Part shown: piece after piece, positions 7,335-15,709 of the stretch
How positions within the stretch are numbered: position 1 is the stretch's first letter
How the letters are laid out: every line of letters starts with the position of its first letter
Source of the DNA: Paenibacillus sp. BJ-4
GTDB taxonomy: Bacteria; Bacillota; Bacilli; Paenibacillales; Paenibacillaceae
DNA: 64,000 nt
Direction: 5' to 3'
NCBI RefSeq assembly: GCF_020404765.1
Contig: NZ_JAIVEM010000072.1
Span: forward strand, 1-64,000
Program-made: the position numbers and the translations under genes
Notes under the pieces: model-generated
Databases searched by the model: none
Told to the model about the DNA's origin: nothing
Seen by the model: the letters and a program-made list of their open reading frames with translations, nothing else

Positions 7335-8903
7335 ATGCTCAAAATTAAAACCAAGGACGGCCGCATTATGCCGCTCACGCTCAATGATGCCCAACGGGAA
7401 TTTGTCCGTGAAGTTTTCGAGCAGATTAGGGCGGGCAAAGCGGTTCGAATCATCATCCTCAAGGCCCGTCAGATGGGATTCTCCACCGTCACCGAAGCCG
7501 TTATTTATTACCTCACGTCTTTGCAAGAGGCTAAGAATGCTTTTATCGTCGCTCAGGACTCGCACGCATCCGGTAACTTGTATGATATGTTCCGTTTGTA
7601 CTACGAAAAAGTGCCGGAAATTATCAAACCCATGAGCAAACGGAATAATACCAAGCGTTTCACCTTCGAGAATCCGTCTGTAAAGTCGTATGAGCACCGC
7701 CTGAATCCGGGCCTTAAATCCAAGATAACCGTTCAGTCAGCAGAGAGCCGGGTTCTTGCTCGTTCGGAGACGATTCATTATCTGCATGCTTCGGAGTTGG
7801 CTTTCTGGCCAGCGAGTAAAAAGAAGAAGCATATGTTATCCGTCTTTGCGGCTTTATCCAAAGAGCCGGGGACATTGGGCGTTGTGGAATCTACCGCCAA
7901 CGGCATGGACGATTTTAAGCAGATGTGGGATGCAGCATGTGAGGGTGAGAACGACTTTACGCCCATGTTCTTCGCTTGGTTCCAAATGCCAGACTATCGT
8001 AAGCGGGTACCTCCTGATTTTGTACCGACAACCGAGGAATTGGAGCTAAAAGCCAAGTATAATTTGGACGACGAACAGCTTCAGTGGCGACGGTTTACGA
8101 TCCGAAACGACTGTAACGGAGATCCACGCGTGTTCCGACAGGAATATCCGTCCGAACCGTTAGAAGCTTTCTTATTATCAGGCGAAGGCGTATTCGACAA
8201 TGAATACATCCAGCAATTGCTTGAAGCTTTAGGAAAGCCGGGAACACTATACGAGGTTGACCAAGTAAAAGGGAAAGTGATCCGTGCAGACTCAGGTGAG
8301 CTGCGCGTTTTTGTCGCGCCCGAAAAAGGCAAACGGTACATTATTGGTGCTGATACAGCCAAGGGCAAAGCAGGCGGTGACTTCGACGCTGCATACGTAC
8401 TGGAAGAACGCATCGGGGAAATGTGCGCCATGTTGCGCGGAAAGTGGGACACGGATTTATACGGTAAGAAACTGGACACTTTGGGTCGCTATTATAATAT
8501 GGCTCTACTTGGTGTGGAAAATAACAACACCGGGGAATCCGTGCTGAACACGCTATTTAATACGTGTCATTACCCGCTTCTTTACTTTGCCAAAAAGGGC
8601 GACATGGGGTGGAACACGAACAGAATAACCCGGCCTGTGATGGTCAGCGACTTCAAGGAAGCTATTCGGGATCAGCTTTACCCGATTTATTGCCGGGAGC
8701 TGTACAAGGAGTGTCTAACCTTCATCGACAACAACGGTAAGGCGGAGGCAGATTCGGGCTGTAACGATGACTGCATAATGGCCTATTCGATAGCACTGCA
8801 ACTGCGACAAGTGGCTGGTAGATGGTTCGACTGGTACGCGAAGAAACAGCAGCAGCGGGCAGAGTCCCGTGATGATTACAACGAGGAAGTGGGGTGGATT
8901 TAA
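7335..8903 (+). CDS. xtmB: phage terminase large subunit, 5' end apparently frameshifted
   Basis: The ATPase domain has a Walker A-like loop LKARQMGFST (about residues 41-50) and a Walker B with catalytic Glu in YLHASELAFW. The C-terminal RNase H-like nuclease has IIGADTAKGKAGGDFD, LLGVENNN and DDCIMAYS. Together they translocate and cut DNA during packaging. The open frame starts at ATG 7335 without a ribosome binding site. The frame from ATG 7216, overlapping the small-subunit stop, encodes a fitting N-terminus (MVITLAKEHRKRAKRRLKQR...) but is out of phase; EEVLADFEQFCWRM then continues in the second frame from about 7296. A one-base loss near 7296-7300 would explain this. The intact protein would be about 561 residues. 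Confidence 0.9.
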   Translation: MLKIKTKDGRIMPLTLNDAQREFVREVFEQIRAGKAVRIIILKARQMGFSTVTEAVIYYLTSLQEAKNAFIVAQDSHASGNLYDMFRLYYEKVPEIIKPMSKRNNTKRFTFENPSVKSYEHRLNPGLKSKITVQSAESRVLARSETIHYLHASELAFWPASKKKKHMLSVFAALSKEPGTLGVVESTANGMDDFKQMWDAACEGENDFTPMFFAWFQMPDYRKRVPPDFVPTTEELELKAKYNLDDEQLQWRRFTIRNDCNGDPRVFRQEYPSEPLEAFLLSGEGVFDNEYIQQLLEALGKPGTLYEVDQVKGKVIRADSGELRVFVAPEKGKRYIIGADTAKGKAGGDFDAAYVLEERIGEMCAMLRGKWDTDLYGKKLDTLGRYYNMALLGVENNNTGESVLNTLFNTCHYPLLYFAKKGDMGWNTNRITRPVMVSDFKEAIRDQLYPIYCRELYKECLTFIDNNGKAEADSGCNDDCIMAYSIALQLRQVAGRWFDWYAKKQQQRAESRDDYNEEVGWI

Positions 8904-8906
8904 ACA

Positions 8907-10403
8907 ATGAGTGAAGGAAATGCACAATGGTTTCAGATCAGCAAAGCAGACGACGAACGGCATATACCGTCCAGTGCTCAATTGCCGGATTTATTTGACG
9001 ATCTGTACGATCTTCACGGTCTGTTACCCTTCGCACTCGGCAATGACCCTGCTTCCTGCAAGCTGCTGGTCAAAAACTCAAATATCATACCGCAATGCAT
9101 AGAGGCATACAAACGTAATATTGCTGGTTATGGTATTGCCCTGGAGTATTTGCCGGGCGAAAATGACAAAACCGCACTGGGTGATTGGAATAAGGCAGAG
9201 AAGTTCCTGGAGACCTGCAATCTGGAGGATACCCCCGACGAAATCATTAGCCAGTTGATTGACGATTTGGAAAGTACGGGAATGGCTCATGTCGAGGTGG
9301 CTTGGCCTTTAGGTTCAGAGTTCCCGACTATCTTCCGGATGAACCCGAAATATATCCGCTGTACGAAGGAAAGTACGAAGGCGACTATCAAGCGCAAACG
9401 TCGAATCAGCTCTACGAAACAAGTGGAAGAATTTTCACAGGAGCTTTACACCCGGCGATATGCGATGAAACGTAATACTTCCGTCGTATGGTTTCGCTTA
9501 TTTGGTACGGAGGCAGAGGAAGGTAGGGAGGAAAATCAAATTATCCCACTTCGTATCGGTCATGACGGTCCTTATGGGGAGCCACGATGGTTCGGCAATG
9601 CGCCGGGTGTGGTCGGCAGCCGTGAAGCGGAAGAACTGAATGTGTCCTATTTTAGCAATGGCCGCATGCTATCCATGCTCCTGACCGTTACCAATGGTAA
9701 GCTGACCAAACAATCTATGGAGCTGCTTAAAAAGGTGAAGGGTTCCGATTCTCAAGGTGGGATTTTGTATCTTGAAGCTAAGGGGGAGGAGACAGGCGGC
9801 CCAATCGATGAAAAGGTCGAGAAGGTGTCTATTAAGCTGGACAAGCTCAATGACCTGTTGCAACAAGACGCGCTCTTTCTGGAGTATGGTAAAGAAAAGA
9901 AAGCCGATATCCTGTCTGCTTTCCGTCTGCCGCCGATCCTAGTCGGCCAAAGCTCAGATTACAACCGGGCGACCGCCGATGCAGCTCTACGCTTTGCAGA
10001 AGAACAAGTTTTTGAGCCTTACCGCAAGTGGATAATGGCAGAGATATTCAATAAACGCCTGTTCCCGGCTATGGACATTTTCCGAGTGCGTGCCGTGTTG
10101 AGAGGGCCGAAAATTATAGACCCGGCTGAACGCAAGGCTATGCTGGACTTTATCGCTGACTGGGGCATTATGCTGGTGCGGGATCTGATTCCGATTGCCG
10201 AGGACGTGCTGGGAACTACCATCGACGAAACCAAGTTCACCGAGGAATATCTGGACACACCGATTGCACAACTTGCAGCCAGTCAGCCCGCATTGCTTGA
10301 GCCAGAGCCTGACACCGATACAGACGATTTGCAAGAGCGTGTTGCTACAATTGCCAAGCGCTTGTTAAAACAGGCTGACAAGGAGGCGGGCTTTCATGTG
10401 TGA
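8907..10403 (+). CDS. xkdE: phage portal protein (XkdE-like)
   Basis: A 498-residue portal protein of the PBSX family. It opens with a short N-terminal arm, then the conserved segment around NSNIIPQCIEAYKRNIAGYG, and later a LPPILVGQSSDYNRATADAALRFAEEQV stretch, given here only in part, which is the portal stem/clip signature. Portals form the dodecameric ring at the capsid vertex through which DNA passes and which seats the connector. The gene starts 3 nt after the terminase stop and overlaps the next gene by 8 nt. Confidence 0.88.
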   Translation: MSEGNAQWFQISKADDERHIPSSAQLPDLFDDLYDLHGLLPFALGNDPASCKLLVKNSNIIPQCIEAYKRNIAGYGIALEYLPGENDKTALGDWNKAEKFLETCNLEDTPDEIISQLIDDLESTGMAHVEVAWPLGSEFPTIFRMNPKYIRCTKESTKATIKRKRRISSTKQVEEFSQELYTRRYAMKRNTSVVWFRLFGTEAEEGREENQIIPLRIGHDGPYGEPRWFGNAPGVVGSREAEELNVSYFSNGRMLSMLLTVTNGKLTKQSMELLKKVKGSDSQGGILYLEAKGEETGGPIDEKVEKVSIKLDKLNDLLQQDALFLEYGKEKKADILSAFRLPPILVGQSSDYNRATADAALRFAEEQVFEPYRKWIMAEIFNKRLFPAMDIFRVRAVLRGPKIIDPAERKAMLDFIADWGIMLVRDLIPIAEDVLGTTIDETKFTEEYLDTPIAQLAASQPALLEPEPDTDTDDLQERVATIAKRLLKQADKEAGFHV

Positions 10404-11226
10404 GTCCTGCTGGGCGCTGATCGCCAAAGCTGACGACGATGAATTTCTGGATAGCCTTGAGCTGAGCTATGTTGAGCGTAAGGTGCTGGAAGAACTGTAC
10501 AAGCAGGGCGAGGATCGCATAACCGAGATTCTGGAGCTTCAAGGGCAAGCCCTTCATGATGCCATTTCAGAACTAAGTGAAGATGCCCTGGGCGATATCG
10601 GGGAACTGGGTAAGGTGCTTATTGCTTTGCACACTACGGATGTGTTTGCGGAGCTGTTCGAGCAAGCCATACAGGAGGCTTTTGAACCGCTGTTTCATTT
10701 GGCCGGGGAAACAGAGCTGTCCGCGTTGGACAAGGAAAAGGTCTGGAGCACCAGCAACAAGGCTGCTGGCCGTTTCACGAAGAAGCTCAAGAAGCTGGTT
10801 CCCGACATGAACAAAGCTTCTACGGATGTGTTGCTGCGTAGCTTCGGCAAAGCCATTGAGGAAGGAGCTACACCGTCGGAGCGGGCTTTGTTGGTGCAGG
10901 AGGTCAGCGCACAGGCTGCCAGCGGCGAGGACGGACCTTTCAGTATGCAAAGGTCCCAGCGTGTAGCTCGAACGATGAGCACCGCCGCCGCCAACGGTGG
11001 CAAGCTGGAGGGATGGAAGCAGTCGGAGATTGCCAAGGGAAAGAAATGGCGTGCTGCTGGCGGCACCCGAACCCGTAAGAGTCACCGCAAGGCGAACAGG
11101 CAAGTGGTCCCGCTGGACGAGCCGTTTATCGTTGGTGATAGCAAGCTGATGTACCCCGGAGATCCGTCCGGAGAGGCGAAGGAGATTGTAAGTTGCCGCT
11201 GCACGATGCAGTTGGTACTTGATTAA
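10396..11226 (+). CDS. phage head morphogenesis protein (Mu gpF/SPP1 gp7-like minor capsid protein)
   Basis: A 276-residue, mainly helical protein whose C-terminal half matches the phage Mu F-like domain: WRAAGGTRTRKSHRKANRQ, then VPLDEPFIVGDSKLMYPGDP, then the closing EIVSCRCTM with paired cysteines. These proteins are incorporated at the portal vertex in a few copies and help capsid assembly or DNA ejection. The start ATG (MCES, or GTG just after) lies inside the portal 3' end. The position between portal and protease is the usual one. Confidence 0.85.
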   Translation: MCESCWALIAKADDDEFLDSLELSYVERKVLEELYKQGEDRITEILELQGQALHDAISELSEDALGDIGELGKVLIALHTTDVFAELFEQAIQEAFEPLFHLAGETELSALDKEKVWSTSNKAAGRFTKKLKKLVPDMNKASTDVLLRSFGKAIEEGATPSERALLVQEVSAQAASGEDGPFSMQRSQRVARTMSTAAANGGKLEGWKQSEIAKGKKWRAAGGTRTRKSHRKANRQVVPLDEPFIVGDSKLMYPGDPSGEAKEIVSCRCTMQLVLD

Positions 11227-11250
11227 TCGTGAGGGGAGGTGAAAGAGAAT

Positions 11251-12489
11251 ATGACATTTAAATTGAAAGATGCAAAGATTACACATATTTCGCTGGTTGA
11301 TAAAGGAGCCAACGGTGTTCCGTTTGCAATCATCAAAGCTGCCGGGAAAAATGCCATCCAGAAGCAAGTACAGATTGCGAAGGTTGACGATGCCAAGAAG
11401 GTTGTAATCGGCGTGGTATATCAACCGGACGTGGCTGACGCTCATGGGGATCAGATGGATGCGGAGGAAATTGAGAAGGCCGCCCATCTCTTCATGGAGA
11501 AACAGCATACTTACAACATCGACAAGCAACATGACTTAGACACGGACAAAGGCTATGTAGTCGAATCCTATATTGCTCCTTGTGACATGGAGATCGGTGA
11601 ACAGACTATTGTTAAAGGCTCATGGGTGGCCGGGGTAAAGGTAACGGATGACGACACTTGGGATGATATTCAGAAAGGCGAGATTACTGGCTTCTCGATG
11701 TGGGGTGTCGGTAAGCGGGAAGAGATCAAGGAAGATGGGGAGGTATCCAAAGGGCTCTTGAGTAAAATCGTTAAAGCGCTCGGTGCAATGGGATTGATTG
11801 AAAAAGGCGCAGTCGCTGACAAATACAATAAGAACCGTAAGAACCGCGAATTTTGGGCTGCACAGGATGCACTCAACACGGTTCTTTTTAATTGGGACAG
11901 TTGGAACAGTGGAATGGAAACCGATCCGGACGCGATCCGTGAAGCCTTACAGGATTTCGTTGACATTGCTCAAACCGTTTTGATTCAAGAGGACATTGTG
12001 AAGGCGATGGGAAAACCGTCTGAGCAGATTGCCAAGGCTGGCAAAAAGATTTCGAACGGCAACATGAAACACATTGACGATGCCATTGCTGCATTGACTG
12101 AATTAAAAACAAAAACCGCCCCTGAAGAAGATGAGGGGTACGAGGAGGAAGACGATTTGAAGGCTGAAGATATTGCAAAGGCTGTACAGGCTGCCGTGGT
12201 TCCAATCGCCAAGCAGGTAGAAACCCTGTCGACGCAAGTTACTGAATTGAAGAAACAAGAAGGGGCAGAGCCTGAACAGCCAGCGGGAACACAACCACCT
12301 GCTGAACCTCAAGCAAACGCGCTGACTGATGCGATTACTAAGGCACTGGCGCAGTTGACCGAGCAAGTTCAAGCGTTGGCTGCTGATGTACAAGTTGTAA
12401 AGAACAGCCGTGGTGGTTCCGCTCAAGGTGGCTCTGGAGAAGACGAAATTCAAAAATCTGGCGGCGTAAGCTTCGGCGGCCTTCTGTAA
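11251..12489 (+). CDS. xkdF: XkdF-type prohead protease fused to a scaffold-like C-terminus
   Basis: The start is ATG 11251, preceded by GGGGAGGTG with good spacing. Residues 1-160 form an XkdF/S78-like putative serine protease domain: the opening HISLVDKGANGVPF, then GVVYQPDVADAHGD, HTYNIDKQHDLD with the candidate catalytic His, and ITGFSMWGVG with the candidate Ser. The middle is helical. The C-terminal 140 residues (acidic EEDDLKAED, then heptad-rich VETLSTQVTELKKQ and LAQLTEQVQALAADVQ with a Pro/Gln linker) look like an assembly scaffold. A fused protease-scaffold that cleaves itself during capsid maturation is known in other phages. Catalytic residues are inferred. Confidence 0.78.
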   Translation: MTFKLKDAKITHISLVDKGANGVPFAIIKAAGKNAIQKQVQIAKVDDAKKVVIGVVYQPDVADAHGDQMDAEEIEKAAHLFMEKQHTYNIDKQHDLDTDKGYVVESYIAPCDMEIGEQTIVKGSWVAGVKVTDDDTWDDIQKGEITGFSMWGVGKREEIKEDGEVSKGLLSKIVKALGAMGLIEKGAVADKYNKNRKNREFWAAQDALNTVLFNWDSWNSGMETDPDAIREALQDFVDIAQTVLIQEDIVKAMGKPSEQIAKAGKKISNGNMKHIDDAIAALTELKTKTAPEEDEGYEEEDDLKAEDIAKAVQAAVVPIAKQVETLSTQVTELKKQEGAEPEQPAGTQPPAEPQANALTDAITKALAQLTEQVQALAADVQVVKNSRGGSAQGGSGEDEIQKSGGVSFGGLL

Positions 12490-12507
12490 TCGAAAGGGGA
12501 GGTAAAC

Positions 12508-13440
12508 ATGAGAACAAACGGACAAATTATTAAGTCTACCATCACGACTACGTCGGACCAAACAGCCCTGAACTATGAGCAGGTGGACAAGTTTACCGAA
12601 ATGGCTTATGAATCTACGGAGTTTCTAAAGGGAATTCGCACGGTTAACAAGATTAGCTCTAAAGGTACACTTGGCAAAATCGGTGTGACTGGCCGTAACC
12701 TGCGCAGTAAAGTGGAAAATAAGGAGGCCACCAATACGGCTGCACCTACTTTTCCTCAAGTGCCATACGCTGTAGCTCCTGTGGTCTTGCCGTTTGAAAT
12801 CACGGAGGAATTTATCCGTCAGACTGAACGTGTACGTGGTCAGAATGCTGAGGAAATCATCATGGCTGCCATGACCAAAAATTACGGTGAAAACATGCAG
12901 GATATCGGGTTCAACGGGGATACTGCTACGCCGAATACGGACCCTGATTATGCTTTCCTCAGCATCAATGACGGATGGCTCAAGCTGGCGAAGACCAAGG
13001 GCAACTTCATTGACTGGACTACGCTTCCTGATGTGAAGAAAAAAGGCGTCTTCTTCGAGATCGAGCGTGCAATCCCTACTCGCTTGCGTACAGGTGGCGT
13101 GTTCAAATATTTCATGCACCCAAACACATTTAGTGAGCGTATTCAGGCACTGGCTGAGAAAGACACCAGCGCATCTATTCAGTTGCAGATAACTGGCGGT
13201 GTGAAGAAGATCAATGCTTACGATGTGGTTGAAGTCGCACATATGCCAGAGGGTGCCGTGTTGTTCACTTATCACGATAACTTTGCGTTGGTTAACACCT
13301 ATGACATGCAGATTCGTAAAACTACCGAGGGCAGAGAGGCCATCTATGCAGACAAGCGTTTCTACGCTATCCATTCGGATTATGACTCTATCTTTGAGGA
13401 ACCGGGGGCAGTTGTATACGTCGAAGGGGTGGAATTTTAA
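12508..13440 (+). CDS. xkdG: phage major capsid protein (XkdG-like)
   Basis: A 310-residue HK97-fold capsid subunit related to PBSX XkdG. It has the long N-arm, the segment PYAVAPVVLPFEITEEFI, GFNGDTATPNTDPDYAFLSINDGW (a typical P-domain/A-domain junction, cited in part), and KYFMHPNTFSERIQALAEKD. It carries no long scaffold domain of its own, in line with the scaffold being in the previous gene. RBS AGGGGAGGT lies 8 nt before ATG. The stop codon TAA overlaps the start ATG of the next gene by one base. It is the shell protein, made in hundreds of copies. Confidence 0.87.
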   Translation: MRTNGQIIKSTITTTSDQTALNYEQVDKFTEMAYESTEFLKGIRTVNKISSKGTLGKIGVTGRNLRSKVENKEATNTAAPTFPQVPYAVAPVVLPFEITEEFIRQTERVRGQNAEEIIMAAMTKNYGENMQDIGFNGDTATPNTDPDYAFLSINDGWLKLAKTKGNFIDWTTLPDVKKKGVFFEIERAIPTRLRTGGVFKYFMHPNTFSERIQALAEKDTSASIQLQITGGVKKINAYDVVEVAHMPEGAVLFTYHDNFALVNTYDMQIRKTTEGREAIYADKRFYAIHSDYDSIFEEPGAVVYVEGVEF

Positions 13441-13802
13441 TGGCCTATATCACATATCGAGGAGAAAACACCTCTTTGATGCTTTACGGCATCCGCTTCC
13501 CGGCCAAAGTCCCGGTGCTGGTTGATAGTGAATCTGTTGTTAAAAATTTTCGTGAACGCTCAGATTTTGATATTAAGGAAGAAAAGGTTATTCCGCTGGA
13601 AGACCTGACGCTTGTCCAGCTTAAAGATAAGGCTAAGGCTGCCGGGATTAAGGGATTTAGCAACATGAATACACAGGATCTGATCACTGCGCTACGCGGT
13701 GGAGGTAAACCTACCGACAATACGCCACCTGCAGGTGATCAACCGAAACCTGAAGGGGCTGATGGTAAAAATGCTGACGCCAACAATACTCCAACAGCGT
13801 AG
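13440..13802 (+). CDS. small phage head protein with Rho-N/SAP-like domain
   Basis: A 120-residue protein between the major capsid and connector genes. The N-terminal 40 residues (MAYITYRGENTSLMLYG...) recall small head proteins of related prophages. Residues 55-90 (LTLVQLKDKAKAAGIKGFSN) look like a Rho N-terminal/SAP-type helix-extended-loop-helix, a DNA- or RNA-contacting fold also found in other phage head genes. The C-terminus is a flexible Pro/Asn/Asp tail. Overlap with the next gene implies coupling. Its exact role is unknown. Confidence 0.7.
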   Translation: MAYITYRGENTSLMLYGIRFPAKVPVLVDSESVVKNFRERSDFDIKEEKVIPLEDLTLVQLKDKAKAAGIKGFSNMNTQDLITALRGGGKPTDNTPPAGDQPKPEGADGKNADANNTPTA

Positions 13803-14154
13803 CCGCGTAACCCCGATCCAAGAGGCATCGGCAGAGCTGCTACAGCAATACATCGATGACGCGCAAGTACGTATTGAACTTTATCTGCCCATTCCCTTCC
13901 CCGATCCGGTAGACAAGCAGATTATGCTTGCCTGGGTCAAGTTGGCTGAGGGACTAGCCCTACAAGACAGTGAGGAATACCTTGCATCTGTGGCGCGTAA
14001 TTACGCGTCCGAGAGTGATGGGGCTTGGACGTACACCCGGCAGGCCGTGGAGGGCAAAACAACTGGTAATGCCGATGTGGACGCTATCCTGTTCTTGTGG
14101 GTGAAGAAGCAGAATGGACCGGATGATGGCAACATCACGGCTTATTTGTTATGA
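13771..14154 (+). CDS. phage head-tail connector protein
   Basis: About 127 residues, helical, with PFPDPVDKQIMLAWVKLAEGLAL and WVKKQNGPDDGNITAYLL. Size and position (first gene after the capsid block) match the adaptor that docks on the portal in PBSX-like phages (XkdH region). Starts at 13762 and 13771 are both possible; AAGGGG at 13753-13758 gives better spacing to 13771. It overlaps the previous gene by 32 nt and the next by 4 nt (ATGA). Confidence 0.65.
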   Translation: MLTPTILQQRSRVTPIQEASAELLQQYIDDAQVRIELYLPIPFPDPVDKQIMLAWVKLAEGLALQDSEEYLASVARNYASESDGAWTYTRQAVEGKTTGNADVDAILFLWVKKQNGPDDGNITAYLL

Positions 14155-14477
14155 ACCATCGTTTTCACACGCCACTGTCTGTGTATCGGACAGAGAGCAA
14201 AAGGGATGATGACGACCTGTTCGACGATCGGAAATCCGGTAAGGTGACTGACGTGAAATGCTTTGTCGTGAATACACAGACGGAGGCCAAAGCAGATTCT
14301 AAGCCGGTAATGTACATCGTCAAAAAGACGATAGGTATTCCGAAACAGGCTGACGTTAAACTAAGTGACGAAGTGGTGCTGCTAGGCCGCCGATACCTGG
14401 TAATTGACTCCATTCCGCGTCGTTATTGGCGTGAGCTGCTTGTAACATGTGAGGTGAAGGGAAATGACCGTGCATGA
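14151..14477 (+). CDS. phage head-closure (stopper) protein
   Basis: A 108-residue protein, mainly beta, with a basic C-terminal part: PRRYWRELLVTCEVKG. In this operon order the gene after the adaptor encodes the head-closure protein, which plugs the connector after packaging. The start overlaps the previous stop as ATGA; the end overlaps the next gene by 14 nt. The call is from order, length and beta content and not from a diagnostic motif. Confidence 0.6.
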   Translation: MNHRFHTPLSVYRTESKRDDDDLFDDRKSGKVTDVKCFVVNTQTEAKADSKPVMYIVKKTIGIPKQADVKLSDEVVLLGRRYLVIDSIPRRYWRELLVTCEVKGNDRA

Positions 14478-14958
14478 TTTTGATGGGTTGGCCCGATGTT
14501 TTAGGCGCATTGCAGATGAGGGGATGGAGCGCATTTTGCGAAACATCGCGGAGGCAGCCGGGGAAACGCTGCTCAACCTGATTATTGATGAAATCGACCG
14601 ACAGGATCTGATCGACACAGGGGCCATGTGGCAGTCCTTTTCTCGTGGCGACGATAACAACGTGTGGGAATGGGATGTAGACCGCAACGCAATCACGCTG
14701 GAGCTTGGTTCCAACTTGCCTTATGCACAATTGGTCAATGATGGTTACACCATTGAGAAGAAACATTTTGTGCCGGGTTACTGGAATGGTGGCGGCTCAT
14801 TTGTCTACGATCCGTCTGCTAAAACTGGATTCATGGCAAAGCCGCGCAGCTTCATAGGTCGCCACTACTTTGATATTGCTGTGGAGCACCTTGAGGGCGG
14901 GATGAACCAACTGATCATGCGACGCCTGGAAGTCGAACTCGAAAGGATGTTGCGCTGA
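14464..14958 (+). CDS. xkdI: HK97 gp10-like tail completion protein (XkdI-like)
   Basis: A 164-residue protein with the HK97 gp10 pattern: an N-terminal helix, TGAMWQSFSRGDD, then LELGSNLPYAQLVNDGYTIE, where the conserved Y-A-x-x-x-x-x-G stretch is recognisable, and PRSFIGRHYFD near the end. Members sit at the head-tail interface and help to join the tail. The stop overlaps the next ATG by one base. Confidence 0.78.
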   Translation: MTVHDFDGLARCFRRIADEGMERILRNIAEAAGETLLNLIIDEIDRQDLIDTGAMWQSFSRGDDNNVWEWDVDRNAITLELGSNLPYAQLVNDGYTIEKKHFVPGYWNGGGSFVYDPSAKTGFMAKPRSFIGRHYFDIAVEHLEGGMNQLIMRRLEVELERMLR

Positions 14959-15452
14959 TGATGGATGTGGGAGTAAAAGCCTGGGCTGAGATCGTGCGGC
15001 GGGTGTATCCTGATCTGTCTATCCTGCGAGATCGGTCTAAATGGATGGCTGGTGACTTCAAATTGCCAGCCGTGTTCATCGAGACGGACATTGTTTCGGA
15101 CAAGGTTCACACGCCGAGGGCTGACAGGATAATTGAGGATGTGGGGCTGGTATTCCACTATGACAAGGAACGAGTTACTGAAGAGGACGAAGGGGAGCCT
15201 ATACCGCTTGATCTTGACCCGTTTTTCACCTACCTTCGGCAGCAGCGGTTTAACGTTCCGTCCAAGCGTTTTGGGGTTGTGCTGGTCATTGAGCCGCCAC
15301 GGACTAGGAAAAAGGCCGATCAAGTAGAGGTCACTTTTAGGTACTCGTATTTGCTTAGTGTACCGAAGTCACTGGTCAATGACGATGGCAGCACGATACA
15401 AAAGATTAATGATTTCTATATCAGCCACAACGGGGAGGAATTTGACGCATGA
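14958..15452 (+). CDS. phage tail terminator-like protein (XkdJ position)
   Basis: A 164-residue protein with KAWAEIVRRVYPDLSILRD at the N-terminus and alternating strands after it (VEVTFRYSYLLSVPK). The place directly before a small ORF and the sheath gene, and the length, are those of the tail terminator or XkdJ protein, which caps the growing tail tube and fixes its length. It could start at either of two adjacent ATGs. It overlaps the next gene by 4 nt. Confidence 0.6.
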   Translation: MMDVGVKAWAEIVRRVYPDLSILRDRSKWMAGDFKLPAVFIETDIVSDKVHTPRADRIIEDVGLVFHYDKERVTEEDEGEPIPLDLDPFFTYLRQQRFNVPSKRFGVVLVIEPPRTRKKADQVEVTFRYSYLLSVPKSLVNDDGSTIQKINDFYISHNGEEFDA

Positions 15453-15709
15453 CTGAGGATTTAAACAAACGGAATAAGCAGGAATGGATTGAGAGCGCAG
15501 CGGTCTTGAAGGCAGAGCCTTACGAGATTGCCGGCGCTCTTTTTGATTGCGCTGCTGACGCCTTGATTTCGCGGGCAGAAGTGGAGAAAAGACTGGATGC
15601 GTATTTGCATCCGGTCAAGGAATCCCCTGCTTCTGTGCCTGTTAAACCGCAAGTACCACAAGTGAAAAAAGCAAAGGAGGAAATGCCAAATGACAATTCA
15701 GAGGGATAG
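15449..15709 (+). CDS. small phage protein upstream of the sheath gene
   Basis: An 86-residue protein with a helical N-terminal half (KQEWIESAAVLKAEPYEIAG) and a Pro/Val/Lys-rich C-terminal tail. The start overlaps the previous stop (ATGA) and the end overlaps the sheath start by 20 nt, so it is translated within the tail operon. The helical part resembles the short proteins found before sheath genes in many PBSX-like prophages (YqbN/KTSC-type location). Function is unknown. Confidence 0.6.
   Translation: MTEDLNKRNKQEWIESAAVLKAEPYEIAGALFDCAADALISRAEVEKRLDAYLHPVKESPASVPVKPQVPQVKKAKEEMPNDNSEG

Noticed and set aside
10573..11532. 319-codon open frame on the minus strand
   Set aside because: Antisense to the MuF-like and protease genes, composition rich in Leu/His/Arg as expected of a shadow frame.
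12625..13374. 249-codon open frame on the minus strand
   Set aside because: Antisense to the major capsid gene, which has clear family signatures.
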